From Streptantibioticus rubrisoli (GTDB lineage Bacteria; Actinomycetota; Actinomycetes; Streptomycetales; Streptomycetaceae), in contig NZ_JANFNH010000045.1 of NCBI RefSeq assembly GCF_024436055.1, positions 1 through 59,339 on the forward strand: a DNA stretch of 59,339 bases, in the 5' to 3' direction. Positions 9,759-18,748 of this stretch are shown in pieces; position 1 is the stretch's first letter, and the number at the start of each line of letters is the position of its first letter. The notes beneath the pieces are model-generated. The model was given only the letters and a program-made list of their open reading frames with translations, was not told the origin of the DNA and did not search any database. The translations under genes and the position numbers were made by a program.

Positions 9759-10475
9759 TCAGCTCGACTTGGACGCCGACGGGGAGGCCGAACCCGACGG
9801 CTTCCCGGACGATTTCGCCGACGAACCCGCCGACGGCTTCGCCGAGGAGCCGCGCGACGGCTTCCCGGACGGCGCCTGGGAGTCGCCCGGGTTACCGCCC
9901 GCCGCACCGGACGCCGACGGGGAGTTGGCCGAGGAGGGCTTCTGGCAGCCGCGCTGCTTGGCCATCGCCTTGCCGATGTCGCCAGACTGCAGGTTGTTCA
10001 GCGCGTCGGCACCGATCTTGCCCGCATTGGTGAGTTGGCTGATCATGCCCTTGAGTCCATCGGCGAACTTGCCTTGGTCGCCGGTGTTCAGACCGTCCGT
10101 GTCCTGCTTGAGCTTGGCGTAGGCGGCTGCCGCGTCGTTCAGTTGCTTGACCGTGTTCTGCCGCAGCGTCGCGCCGTCCTTGACGGGTGGGTCGCCGGCC
10201 TTGTCCACCGCGTCGGCAAGGGCCTTGTAAGCGGAGGAATCCTGCTGGAACGCCGCCGAGTCGGTGCTCTTGACGTCTTCCGGCTTGTGGTCGCCGTTGG
10301 AGACCGACGCGATGGAGTTGCTGGCGTCCGTGATCTTCTTCAGCTGCGGCTGCACCTGGTCGCAGACCGACTTGGCGTACTTGTCGACCTTGTCGTTCGA
10401 GCTGCTGCTGCACCCCGCGAGCGCCAGCGTCAAAGTCGCCGCACCGGTCGTCACGGCCATGAGCTTCTTGTTCAC
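9759..10475 (-). CDS. Small secreted lipoprotein of unknown function
   Basis: From the GTG at 10475 (AGGGA upstream) the protein has 238 residues: a basic N-terminus NKKLMAV, a hydrophobic segment and a lipobox LALAGC, so it should be lipidated and anchored outside the membrane. The mature part is helical and lysine/glutamine-rich (KSVCDQVQPQLKKITDASNS and after), with one further Cys late in the chain. The last 50 residues are a Ser/Gly/Lys/Pro low-complexity tail. No enzymatic motif is visible. Bases 10476-10679 separate it from hppA and hold nothing I recognise. Confidence 0.78.
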   Translation of the reverse strand: MNKKLMAVTTGAATLTLALAGCSSSSNDKVDKYAKSVCDQVQPQLKKITDASNSIASVSNGDHKPEDVKSTDSAAFQQDSSAYKALADAVDKAGDPPVKDGATLRQNTVKQLNDAAAAYAKLKQDTDGLNTGDQGKFADGLKGMISQLTNAGKIGADALNNLQSGDIGKAMAKQRGCQKPSSANSPSASGAAGGNPGDSQAPSGKPSRGSSAKPSAGSSAKSSGKPSGSASPSASKSS

Positions 10476-10679
10476 CGGGTGAGTCCCTTCCGTGGCTCTA
10501 CGGCCCCGGAACATACACGCAGAACCAGGAGCGTTCGCGAGTCGATCAACCGTTACGACCGGGAATTGGGCCAATTGCACCACGCCCCGGCCGACACGTG
10601 ACGCTTCTCGCACCGGGGCGGGCGGCGCGCCCAACGCACGCCGTCCGCCCCAGTATTGACGCTGTGTCGGGTCCCGCTG

Positions 10680-13082
10680 CTACGACACCACCGCCGGGTC
10701 GGCTGATCGGGCCGCCTTCTCGCTGTTGTCTTCGTCACCCACGGCGATCCCGCGCCGCTTGGAGACGTAGACCGCGCCGATGATCACGGCCAGCGCGAGC
10801 ACCGCGACCGCGACGCGCAGCGGCAGGCTCGCCTTGTCACCGTAGGAGTAGGTGACGATGGCCTGTGCGATCAGCAGCGAGACCAGGTTCATCACCTTCA
10901 GCAGCGGGTTGATGGCCGGTCCCGCGGTGTCCTTGAACGGGTCGCCGACTGTGTCGCCGATCACGGTGGCGGCATGGGCGTCGCTGCCCTTGCCGCCGTG
11001 GTGGCCGTCCTCGACCAGCTTCTTGGCGTTGTCCCAGGCGCCACCGGAGTTGGCGAGGAAGACCGCCATCAGCGTGCCCGCGCCGATCGCGCCCGCGAGG
11101 TAGGAGCCGAGTGAGCCGACGCCGAGCGCGAAGCCGACCGCGATCGGCGCCAGCACCGCCAGCAGGCCCGGCGTGGCCAGTTCGCGCAGCGCGTCCTTGG
11201 TGCAGATGTCCACCACCCGGCCGTACTCCGGCTTCTCGCTGTAGTCCATGATCCCCGGGTGCTCGCGGAACTGGCGGCGCACCTCGAAGACCACTGAACC
11301 CGCCGACCGCGAAACGGCGTTGATGGCGAGCCCCGAGAAGAGGAAGACGACCGCCGCGCCGAGCAGCAGCCCGACGAGGTTGTTCGGCTGCGAGATGTCC
11401 AGGCTCAGGGCCAGCCCGTGCGCGGCCGGGCCGACGCTCGCCTTCGCCGAGCTGATGGCGTCGGTGAACGAACCGAACAGCGCGGTGGCGGCGAGCACCG
11501 CGGTGGCGATGGCGATGCCCTTGGTGATGGCCTTGGTGGTGTTGCCGACCGCGTCGAGGTTGGTGAGCACCTGGGCGCCCTCGCCCTCGACGTCACCGGA
11601 CATCTCCGCGATGCCCTGGGCGTTGTCGGAGACCGGGCCGAAGGTGTCCATCGCCACGATCACGCCGACGGTGGTGAGCAGACCGGTACCGGCCAGCGCC
11701 ACCGCGAACAGCGCGAGTGTCAGCGAGCCGCTGCCGAGCAGGAACGCGCCGTAGACGGCGAGGCCGATCAGCACCGCCGAGTACACCGCGGACTCCAGGC
11801 CCAGCGAGACCCCGGAGAGCACCACGGTGGCCGGGCCGGTGAGCGAGGTCTTGCCGACGTCCCGTACCGGGCGCCGGTTGGTCTCGGTGAAGTAGCCGGT
11901 GAGCTGTTGGATGAGGGCGGCGAGCACGATGCCGATGGCGACGGCGACCAGGGCCAGGATCCGCGGGTTGCCGCTGTGGCTGGTGATCGACGCCGGAACA
12001 CCCTTCAGATCGGCGAAGTGCCCGGGCAGATAGACGAATACCGCGGCCACCACGAGCGCCAGCGAGATCGTGGCCGAGATGAAGAATCCCCGGTTGATCG
12101 CGGTCATTCCACTGCGGTCACGCCTGCGCGGCGCGACCGCGAAGATTCCGATCATCGCAGTGATCACACCGATTGCCGGGACGAGCAGCGGAAATGCCAG
12201 TCCGGAATTACCGAAGGCGGCCTTGCCCAGGATCAGCGCGGCGACCAGGGTCACCGCGTAACTCTCGAACAGGTCGGCCGCCATACCGGCACAGTCGCCA
12301 ACGTTGTCACCCACGTTGTCCGCGATGGTCGCGGCATTGCGCGGGTCGTCCTCGGGGATGCCCTGCTCGACCTTTCCGACCAGGTCGGCGCCGACGTCCG
12401 CGGCCTTGGTGAAGATGCCGCCGCCGACCCTCATGAACATCGCGAGCAGCGCGGCTCCGAAACCGAAGCCCTCCAGCACCTTCGGGGCGTCCGCCTTGTA
12501 GACCAGCACGACCACGGACGCGCCGAGCAGGCCGAGGCCGACGGTGCACATGCCGACCACGCCGCCGGTGCGGAAGGCGATCTTCATGGCGCGGTGCGAC
12601 ACGGTCGTCAGGTCGGCCGCGGGGGCGTCGGCGCTCGGGGTCGCGGCCCGGGCGGCGGCGGCCACGCGGACGTTGCTGCGCACCGCCAGCCACATGCCGA
12701 GGTAACCGGTGGACGCCGAGAAGACGGCACCCACCAGGAAGAACACCGAACGTCCGATGCGCTGCGTCCAGTTGTCCGCGGGCAGCAGCATCAGCAGGAA
12801 GAAGACCACCACGGCGAACACGCCGAGGGTGCGCAACTGCCGCTTGAGATAGGCGTTCGCGCCCTCCTGCACGGCGGCGGCGATCCGCTTCATGGCCTCG
12901 GTGCCCTCGTCGGCGGCGAGCACCTGGCGGACCAGGGCGATCGCGACGAGCAGCGCGACCACGGCGACGGCGGCGATGACGAGCACGAGGTTGCGGTTGC
13001 CGCCGGTCAGTACGGCCGCCGCTGCGAGCGGTTGGTGAAGCTGTGTTGGGTCCAGCACGTGAGGGGTGAGAGGCCCCGCCAT
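10680..13082 (-). CDS. hppA: Membrane-bound proton-pumping pyrophosphatase
   Basis: The 800-residue integral membrane protein (about 16 hydrophobic segments) hydrolyses pyrophosphate and pumps H+. The start at 13082 (MAGPLTPHVL) has GGAGG eight bases upstream. The catalytic stretches DVGADLVGKVEQGIPEDDPRN (near residue 228) and DNVGDNVGDCAGMAADLFE (near 257) are intact. The sequence GNTTKAITKG near residue 515 has Lys where potassium-dependent enzymes have Ala (GNTTAA), so by family rules this is a K+-independent H+ pump. The C-terminus has the second acidic motif VIGDTVGDPFKDTAGPAINPLLK. Confidence 0.95.
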   Translation of the reverse strand: MAGPLTPHVLDPTQLHQPLAAAAVLTGGNRNLVLVIAAVAVVALLVAIALVRQVLAADEGTEAMKRIAAAVQEGANAYLKRQLRTLGVFAVVVFFLLMLLPADNWTQRIGRSVFFLVGAVFSASTGYLGMWLAVRSNVRVAAAARAATPSADAPAADLTTVSHRAMKIAFRTGGVVGMCTVGLGLLGASVVVLVYKADAPKVLEGFGFGAALLAMFMRVGGGIFTKAADVGADLVGKVEQGIPEDDPRNAATIADNVGDNVGDCAGMAADLFESYAVTLVAALILGKAAFGNSGLAFPLLVPAIGVITAMIGIFAVAPRRRDRSGMTAINRGFFISATISLALVVAAVFVYLPGHFADLKGVPASITSHSGNPRILALVAVAIGIVLAALIQQLTGYFTETNRRPVRDVGKTSLTGPATVVLSGVSLGLESAVYSAVLIGLAVYGAFLLGSGSLTLALFAVALAGTGLLTTVGVIVAMDTFGPVSDNAQGIAEMSGDVEGEGAQVLTNLDAVGNTTKAITKGIAIATAVLAATALFGSFTDAISSAKASVGPAAHGLALSLDISQPNNLVGLLLGAAVVFLFSGLAINAVSRSAGSVVFEVRRQFREHPGIMDYSEKPEYGRVVDICTKDALRELATPGLLAVLAPIAVGFALGVGSLGSYLAGAIGAGTLMAVFLANSGGAWDNAKKLVEDGHHGGKGSDAHAATVIGDTVGDPFKDTAGPAINPLLKVMNLVSLLIAQAIVTYSYGDKASLPLRVAVAVLALAVIIGAVYVSKRRGIAVGDEDNSEKAARSADPAVVS

Positions 13083-13356
13083 TCGTCCTCCTTGACGTTT
13101 GGCACGTGGGCGCGCGGCTCCTGCGACTGCAACAGCCGCGGCGCTCAGGCTGCTTGAGCTAACTGAGCAAAGATGGACGGATTGTAGGTAGCGGGAACGG
13201 ATCAAAACAGAGTGCGTGAACGAGAATTGGCCGGTGACACGCGTGTGGAACGGGTTCGCAAATTCCGTGACCGTTCCAGAAATCACCGATTACGGTGAAC
13301 CGCGAGGCGCGCGGTAGACCCCGAATTGATCATTGGCATTGATCAAGGAGTTGACC

Positions 13357-13467
13357 GTGGAGATCATTTGGCAGTCTCGGTGTGTGAAAGCCGGGGCTGA
13401 TGAGGCTTTTGGTACCGGCGGCGGAGCTGAGCGCCCGCGCCGCGCGTACGTGGTGCTTGGGGCGTGA
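13357..13467 (+). CDS. Candidate 36-residue small ORF
   Basis: A GTG at 13357 is preceded by AAGGAG at ideal spacing and opens a 36-codon frame (VEIIWQSRCVKAGADEAFGT and on) ending at TGA 13465-13467, just before the bldG-operon terminator. The strong ribosome binding site is the only support. Codon use is mixed and no family is recognised, so it could equally be chance. Confidence 0.22.
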   Translation: MEIIWQSRCVKAGADEAFGTGGGAERPRRAYVVLGA

Positions 13468-13490
13468 AAAAGGCGCCCCGCGGGGCGCCT
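13467..13490 (-). terminator. Rho-independent terminator of the bldG operon
   Basis: The perfect 20-bp palindrome aggcgccccgcggggcgcct (13471-13490) is followed, reading the minus strand, by a T run. It lies 26 bp past the stop codon of the anti-sigma gene. Confidence 0.75.
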
Positions 13491-13516
13491 GGAGATCGGT
13501 GAGCGGTGCCGCCCGG

Positions 13517-13981
13517 TTACGGCAGCTCGACCGTCGGCGTGGTCGGCCAGCTCATGCGGATGGTGCCGCCGCCCGGACCGGAGGTGACCTCGACGTCGTC
13601 CACCAGGCCGCTGATCACCGCGAGGCCCATCGTGCCCTCGTCCTCGGCCTCCTCGGTCCCGGACTCCCCGGAAGCCACCGGGTGCCCGGCAGCCTCGTCA
13701 GCGGTCCGCGCACCGGGACCGGAGGGTGTCTCCGGCACCTCGTCCCCGACCTCGATGGAGAACTTCTTCTCCTCCTCGGTCAGCACCACGCGCACCGGCA
13801 TGTCGACCCCGTTGCTGCGGTGCAGCCCGACGGCGCGCGAGCAGGCCTCGCCCACGGCGAGCCGGACCTCGTCGAGCGCGGCCTCGTCCACCCCTGCCCG
13901 ACGCGCCACCGCGGCCGCCACCAGCCGTGCGGTGCGGACGTGCTCAGGCAGGGCGCTGAAGCGCAGTTCAACGGTGGCCAT
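13517..13981 (-). CDS. BldG-associated anti-sigma factor / serine-kinase-like ATPase (RsbW/SpoIIAB family)
   Basis: The 154-residue protein, from an ATG at 13981 (AAGGGGGAGG upstream; the frame is open to 14062), has a GHKL-type ATPase fold as in anti-sigma factors. It follows bldG on the same strand, the arrangement in which this protein is the known interaction partner of BldG in Streptomyces. Within residues 41-55 the N-box reads AVGEACSRAVGLH. The Asn that coordinates Mg-ATP in SpoIIAB/RsbW is Arg49 here, and the G1-box region reads EDEGTMGLAVI. An acidic Ser/Gly/Glu insert of about 35 residues precedes that G1 box. Kinase activity is therefore doubtful, though binding to BldG or a sigma factor may persist. 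Confidence 0.85.
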   Translation of the reverse strand: MATVELRFSALPEHVRTARLVAAAVARRAGVDEAALDEVRLAVGEACSRAVGLHRSNGVDMPVRVVLTEEEKKFSIEVGDEVPETPSGPGARTADEAAGHPVASGESGTEEAEDEGTMGLAVISGLVDDVEVTSGPGGGTIRMSWPTTPTVELP

Positions 13982-14099
13982 GGCCTCCCCCTTGGGCAAA
14001 CGCGGGCGTGCTTGACAGGGGTCCGGGCTACTGCCGGGCCCGGTACCCCCGTGCTCGGTCAATCACGGAGCTGACACTGACGACGCTACGCCGTCAGAC

Positions 14100-14441
14100 T
14101 CAGTCCGTGGCGTTGACAGCCTCGTCCACCGTGGTGTGGATGGGGAACACCTTGGTCAGACCAGTGATACGGAAAATCTTCAGGATGCGCTCCTGGTTGC
14201 ACACCAGTCGCAACGAGCCCTCGTGGGCGCGCACCCTCTTGAGCCCACCAACGAGCACACCAAGGCCGGTGGAGTCGAGGAAGTCCACGTGCTCCATGTC
14301 CACGACCAAGTGGTAGCTGCCGTCGTTGACGAGCTCGACCAGTTGCTCGCGCAGCTTGGGCGCGGTGTATACATCAATCTCGCCACCGACCTCGACGACC
14401 GTACGGTCGCCAACGGTCCGGGTCGACAGGGACAGGTCCAC
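14100..14441 (-). CDS. bldG: Anti-anti-sigma factor BldG (STAS domain)
   Basis: The 113-residue protein starts at GTG 14441 ([11 protein letters not shown]) with GGAGG seven bases upstream, matching the length of S. coelicolor BldG. The single STAS domain contains [14 protein letters not shown] with the phosphorylatable serine at position 57. In Streptomyces, BldG is needed for aerial growth and antibiotic production and works by partner switching with anti-sigma factors. The next gene downstream (119 bp away) encodes its partner, and the helicase gene diverges from it; the 129-bp gap between them must carry both promoters. Confidence 0.97.
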   Translation of the reverse strand: MDLSLSTRTVGDRTVVEVGGEIDVYTAPKLREQLVELVNDGSYHLVVDMEHVDFLDSTGLGVLVGGLKRVRAHEGSLRLVCNQERILKIFRITGLTKVFPIHTTVDEAVNATD

Positions 14442-14570
14442 GGATCCTCCAGCACCTTGCATCGAGCGGTCGCCCCCCATGGATCGGCAGCCGCGATGGC
14501 ATTCAATCACTTACCACCGGGCCAAGACGACGCCTTGAAGCGATTGTCCGTCATGCCGGTGACACACTGA

Positions 14571-16943
14571 GTGCCGATGGCCCACGATGATCCACCGCAG
14601 CCCGAGCACGGCCGCCCAACCCCAGCAACGGTCCTGCACCGACTCGCCACAGGGGCGGGCCGCGCCGCGCGTGTCACTCATACGGAGCACTTGCCCCCTA
14701 GGACCGGTCGGCATGCCGATTGGCCTGATCAGATCCGCTCCGAAGTGATCAACGCGATCCGCGCGGCCGGTATCGCCCGCCCCTGGGAACACCAGGCCGA
14801 GGCCGCCCGGCGCGCCCTGCGCGGCGAATCCGTGGTGGTCGCCACCGGAACCGCGTCCGGAAAGTCACTCGGCTATCTGGCCCCTGTCCTGAGCACGCTG
14901 CTGACCGGCTCCGAGGCGCCCAACGGACGGGGCGCCACCGCGCTGTACCTCGCCCCCACCAAAGCGCTCGCCGCCGACCAACGACGCGCCGTGGCGGAGC
15001 TGGCCGCCCCGCTCGGCACCGCCGTCAGGCCCGCGGTCTACGACGGCGACACGCCGTTCGAGGAGCGCGAGTGGGTCCGCCAGTACGCGACGTATGTGCT
15101 CACCAACCCCGACATGCTGCACCGCGGCATCCTGCCCGGCCATCCCCGCTGGTCCTCCTTCCTGCGCCAACTGGCGTACGTGGTGATCGACGAGTGCCAC
15201 ACCTACCGGGGCGTCTTCGGCTCGCACGTCGCCCAGGTACTGCGTCGGCTGCGCCGCGTCTGCGCTCGCTACGGAGCGGATCCGGTCTTCCTGCTCGCCT
15301 CGGCCACCGCGGCCGACCCCGCGGCCGCCGCGGGACGGCTCACCGGCGTACCGGTGAGCGAGATCACCGAGGACGCCTCCCCGCGCGGCGAACTGGTCTT
15401 CGCCCTGTGGGAACCGCCGCTGACCGAGTTGAGCGGGGAGCGCGGCGCCCCGGTACGCCGGACCGCGACCGCGGAGTCGGCCGACCTGCTGACCGACCTG
15501 GTGGTCCAGGGCACCCGCACGGTGGCCTTCGTACGGTCCCGGCGCGCCGCCGAGCTGATCGCGCTGCTCGCCCAGGACAAGCTCGCCGCGGTCGACCGCT
15601 CGCTGCCCGGCCGGGTCGGCGCCTATCGCGGCGGTTATCTGCCCGAGGAGCGCCGGGCGATCGAGCGGGAGCTGCACAGCGGCCGACTGCTCGGCCTCGC
15701 CTCGACCACCGCCTTGGAGCTGGGCGTGGACATCTCCGGCCTCGACGCCGTGCTGCTGGCCGGGTATCCGGGCACCCGGGCCTCGCTGTGGCAGCAGGCG
15801 GGCCGGGCCGGGCGGGCCGGTCAGGGGGCGCTGGCGGTGCTCATCGCCCGCGACGATCCGCTGGACACCTATCTCGTGCACCACCCAGAGGCGCTGTTCG
15901 ACCGGCCGGTGGAGTCCACCGTGCTGGACCCGGACAACCCCTATGTCCTCGCGCCCCACTTGTGCGCGGCCGCCGCCGAACTCCCGCTCACCGAGGCGGA
16001 CCTGGCGCTGTTCGGTCCCGAAGCCCCCGAGCTGATACCGCAGTTGGAAAGGCGCGGACTGCTGCGGCGCCGTGGGCGCTCGTGGTACTGGACCCGGCGG
16101 GAGCGCGCCGCCGACCTCACCGACATCCGCGGCGAGGGCGGCCGTCCCATCCAGGTCGTCGAGGCCGCGACCGGGCGGCTGCTGGGCACCGTGGACCAGT
16201 CCGCCGCGCACGCCACCGTCCACGACGGCGCGGTCCACCTCCACCAGGGCCGCACCTATTTGGTGAGCCGCCTCGACCTGGACGACAACGTGGCGCTGGT
16301 CGAGGAGGCCGATCCGCCGTACTCCACGATGGCCCGCGACACCACCGCCATCACCATCCTCGGCACGGAGACCGAGCAGCCGTGGGGTGAGGCCAGGTTG
16401 AGCTTCGGCTCGGTCGAGGTGACCCACCAGGTCGTGTCGTATCTGCGCCGCAAGCTGATCACCGGCGAGGTGCTCGGCGAGACCAAGCTCGACCTGCCGC
16501 CGCGCACACTGCGCACCCGGGCGGTGTGGTGGACCCTGACCGAGGACCAGCTTGCGGAGGCCCGCCTTCACCCGGAGGAACTGCCGGGGGCCCTGCACGC
16601 GGCCGAGCACGCCTCGATCGGCATCCTGCCGCTGTTCGCGACCTGCGACCGCTGGGACATCGGCGGGGTCTCCTTCCCGCTGCACCCCGACACGGGTCTG
16701 CCGACCGTATTCGTCTACGACGGCCACCCGGGCGGTGCGGGCTTCGCCGAGCGGGCCTACCGCACGGCGCGGGCCTGGCTGACGGCGACGCGCGAGGCGA
16801 TCGCCGCGTGCGAGTGCGAGTTCGGCTGTCCTTCGTGCATCCAGTCGCCCAAGTGCGGGAACGGCAACGATCCGTTGGACAAGCTGGCCGCGGTCCGCCT
16901 GCTGGACTGCCTGCTGGCCGCCGCCACCGACGACCACGGCTGA
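14571..16943 (+). CDS. DEAD/DECH-box helicase with C-terminal DUF1998 zinc region (MrfA/YprA-like)
   Basis: The 790-residue SF2 helicase has Walker A ATGTASGKS (near 95-103), motif II DECH (near 206) in VVIDECHTYRGVFGSHVAQV, SAT motif LLASATAADP and motif VI QQAGRAGRAGQG. The C-terminus has a four-cysteine cluster in CECEFGCPSCIQSPKCG (about 747-763), typical of DUF1998. The closest family I know is B. subtilis MrfA/YprA, a mitomycin-repair helicase. In actinobacteria this gene characteristically adjoins the Tad-like locus (the helicase/secretion neighborhood). It may start at GTG 14571 or ATG 14577; neither has a clear ribosome binding site. Confidence 0.92.
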   Translation: MPMAHDDPPQPEHGRPTPATVLHRLATGAGRAARVTHTEHLPPRTGRHADWPDQIRSEVINAIRAAGIARPWEHQAEAARRALRGESVVVATGTASGKSLGYLAPVLSTLLTGSEAPNGRGATALYLAPTKALAADQRRAVAELAAPLGTAVRPAVYDGDTPFEEREWVRQYATYVLTNPDMLHRGILPGHPRWSSFLRQLAYVVIDECHTYRGVFGSHVAQVLRRLRRVCARYGADPVFLLASATAADPAAAAGRLTGVPVSEITEDASPRGELVFALWEPPLTELSGERGAPVRRTATAESADLLTDLVVQGTRTVAFVRSRRAAELIALLAQDKLAAVDRSLPGRVGAYRGGYLPEERRAIERELHSGRLLGLASTTALELGVDISGLDAVLLAGYPGTRASLWQQAGRAGRAGQGALAVLIARDDPLDTYLVHHPEALFDRPVESTVLDPDNPYVLAPHLCAAAAELPLTEADLALFGPEAPELIPQLERRGLLRRRGRSWYWTRRERAADLTDIRGEGGRPIQVVEAATGRLLGTVDQSAAHATVHDGAVHLHQGRTYLVSRLDLDDNVALVEEADPPYSTMARDTTAITILGTETEQPWGEARLSFGSVEVTHQVVSYLRRKLITGEVLGETKLDLPPRTLRTRAVWWTLTEDQLAEARLHPEELPGALHAAEHASIGILPLFATCDRWDIGGVSFPLHPDTGLPTVFVYDGHPGGAGFAERAYRTARAWLTATREAIAACECEFGCPSCIQSPKCGNGNDPLDKLAAVRLLDCLLAAATDDHG

Positions 16944-17282
16944 CGGCGGCCCCGCACGAGCCCGCACCCGGGCCGGCCCCATCAGCAGCAGTCGCCCGCC
17001 GCCCGACACCTCCGCCACCACGTCGGCCACCTCGCCCCGCACCGAGCAGGACACCAGCCGCGCGCCCTGCGCATGGGCGACCCGCTCCGCGCACCGGCAC
17101 GCCGACCGTTGACCGTCCAGCGCGTGGTCCGCCGCGGCGAGTGCCGCCAGGTCGGCGGCCCCGCCCGCCCGGTGGCGCACCACGACCGCCTGGCCAAGTG
17201 CGAGCAGGGCGGCGAAGACCGTGCACAGCGCTCCGATGAGCACCAGCGCCCAGATGGTGGCCGACCCCCGGTCCCGGCTCAT
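16944..17282 (-). CDS. TadE-like membrane protein of the helicase/secretion neighborhood; no stop codon before it enters the helicase gene
   Basis: An ATG at 17282 overlaps the TGA of the preceding TadE gene (ATGA). The product starts MSRDRGSATIWALVLIGAL, has one hydrophobic segment (about 8-32) and the RHRAGGAADLAALAAADHA motif typical of this small family, followed by four cysteines. About 113 codons fit before the convergent helicase stop at 16943, close to the family's usual size. The frame has no stop there and stays open, antisense to the helicase, until 14865. I give the conserved part only; the true 3' end is uncertain. Confidence 0.75.
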
Positions 17283-17650
17283 CGGACCGTCTCCTCTGCC
17301 AGTGCCGCCGCCTCGGCGTGGACCGTCGCCGACAGCATCCCGGCCAGCCGTCCCGGCCCCAGCGACCGTGCGGTCACCCACACCCGCACCAGGTCGCCCT
17401 CGCGCCGTAGGTCGACGACCGCCCCATGGGGTGCGGCTGCCGCCGCCGCGGCCAGCGCGACGGTCCGCGGCTCGGACCGTGCGGCGGCCCGTGCCCCGGC
17501 TCTCGCGGCGTCCACGCAGCGGATCTGCGCGACCGCCGTCATCAGGCCCCACAGCAGCATCGCGGTGACCATCACCAGCACCGGGACGACCACCGCCGCC
17601 TCGGCGGTCACATAGCCGCCGTCCGGAGAGCCCCGCTCAGAAGGAGACAT
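17279..17650 (-). CDS. TadE family pilus-assembly-like protein
   Basis: The 123-residue protein has a short hydrophilic N-terminus, then GGYVTAEAAVVVPVLVMVTAMLL, the TadE signature with a Glu ahead of a hydrophobic segment as in Flp prepilins, then RCVDAARAGARAAARSE. The rest would be extracytoplasmic. It overlaps its upstream neighbour by 14 bases and its downstream neighbour by four, so all are likely translated together. It is probably a pseudopilin of the Tad-like apparatus. Confidence 0.85.
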   Translation of the reverse strand: MSPSERGSPDGGYVTAEAAVVVPVLVMVTAMLLWGLMTAVAQIRCVDAARAGARAAARSEPRTVALAAAAAAAPHGAVVDLRREGDLVRVWVTARSLGPGRLAGMLSATVHAEAAALAEETVR

Positions 17651-17870
17651 CGAGTGCCCTCTTGATCATCCCGCTGAGCGCCGAACTCACCTCGCCACTG
17701 GTGACGACCTTGTACAGCACGGCCGCGAAGGCACAGGCCGCCAGCGTTCCCACCGCGTACTCCGCGGTGCTCATTCCGGCGTCGGTGGCGGCCGCACGCA
17801 CGGCGCGCCATCGGCCGCGCAGCCCTCGGCTGACGCCTGCGTTCTCCGGTGCGTGTCGCGTTGCGAACAT
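17637..17870 (-). CDS. DUF4244 protein, candidate Flp-type pilin
   Basis: This 77-residue protein has an excellent AGGAGGA ribosome binding site before the ATG at 17870. After a basic N-terminus it reads DAGMSTAEYAVGTLAACAF, which resembles the processed region of Flp pilins (G followed by a Thr/Ala-Glu-Tyr motif and a hydrophobic helix). In the Tad-like locus it is the most plausible major structural subunit. No prepilin peptidase gene is in the window. The 95-bp gap before it and the strong ribosome binding site suggest higher expression than its coupled neighbours. Confidence 0.85.
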   Translation of the reverse strand: MFATRHAPENAGVSRGLRGRWRAVRAAATDAGMSTAEYAVGTLAACAFAAVLYKVVTSGEVSSALSGMIKRALDVSF

Positions 17871-17965
17871 CTTTCCTCCTGAGGTGCGTTGTGTCGCGTA
17901 TGGCTTATGTGTTCTGTGCGGATGGCGAGTTGTCTTCCTCACCGACATCTCCGTGTTCCAGTGCC

Positions 17966-18748
17966 TCACCTCGCCCGTGTCATCGCCTGCGCCAGCCCGA
18001 TCACCACCGGCACCACACCGACCACCAGGAAGGCCGGAAGGAAGCACAGCCCCAGCGGTGCGGTCGCCAGCACTCCAGCGCGGCGCGCCCTGCCGTTGGC
18101 TGAGCGGGCCCGTTCGGCGCGGTACTCGGTGGCGAGCCGGGAGACGGCGGCGACCGGCGGCACCCCGGTGGTGGCGGCACGCGCCATCCAGCGGCCAAGT
18201 CCGGCCGTTCCGGGCAGCGTTCCCAGCCGGGTCCAGCACTGGACCGGATCCGCGCCGAGCCGCAGTTCCGCAGCGACCCTGCGCAACGCACCGCCCAACT
18301 GCCCGTCGAGGGTGCGGCCCACGACGTCGGCGGCGTCCGCGGGGGCGGCGCCCGCCATCAGGCAGGCGGCCAGCAGGTCGGCGGCGAGCGGGAGTTGGCG
18401 GCTCGTACCGGATCCCTCGTGGCGGGTTGATGGTCTGGGCCTTCGCTGCCAGCGGCGTATGCCGTACGCCCCGGCGAGTCCGGCCACGCCCCCGGCCGGG
18501 CCGCCCACCAGGGCCGTGAGCACTATCCCGGCGGCCACCGGCGGCGCCCACTCGCGAAGCTCGCGCCGGGCGGCCAGGCGCAGACCGGGCCAGCGGTCCG
18601 GCCGGGCGGGCTCGATGCCCAGCAGCCACTCGCGGCGCCGTCTGGCGGTCCGCTGGCGGTGCGCCGACACCAGTGCCACGACGGTGCACAGGGCGGCCAC
18701 CAAGAGCACCCCCGTCATCCCCAGCCTGTGGACAGCGTTTCCGCTCAT
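17966..18748 (-). CDS. TadC-like type II/IV secretion system inner-membrane protein (T2SSF)
   Basis: The 260-residue protein from the ATG at 18748 overlaps the upstream TGA by ATGA. Hydrophobic segments lie at the N-terminus, mid-protein and C-terminus (GVLATAPLGLCFLPAFLVVGVVPV), flanking a cytoplasmic helical stretch (LPLAADLLAACLMAGAAPADAADVVG) typical of the GspF/TadC fold. It should form the membrane platform together with the upstream TadB-like protein. Confidence 0.85.
   Translation of the reverse strand: MSGNAVHRLGMTGVLLVAALCTVVALVSAHRQRTARRRREWLLGIEPARPDRWPGLRLAARRELREWAPPVAAGIVLTALVGGPAGGVAGLAGAYGIRRWQRRPRPSTRHEGSGTSRQLPLAADLLAACLMAGAAPADAADVVGRTLDGQLGGALRRVAAELRLGADPVQCWTRLGTLPGTAGLGRWMARAATTGVPPVAAVSRLATEYRAERARSANGRARRAGVLATAPLGLCFLPAFLVVGVVPVVIGLAQAMTRAR

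Larger units (their letters stand above)
13083..13516. other. Intergenic region upstream of hppA
   Basis: Of this 434-bp stretch, the half nearest hppA should carry its promoter. On the minus strand TACAAT (13186-13181) is a good -10 candidate, with TGTTTT 17 bases upstream as a weak -35. A 7-bp inverted repeat TTGATCA-N7-TGATCAA lies around 13326-13346. Its right part is joined to AAGGAG, which precedes a short ORF on the plus strand. Confidence 0.45.
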
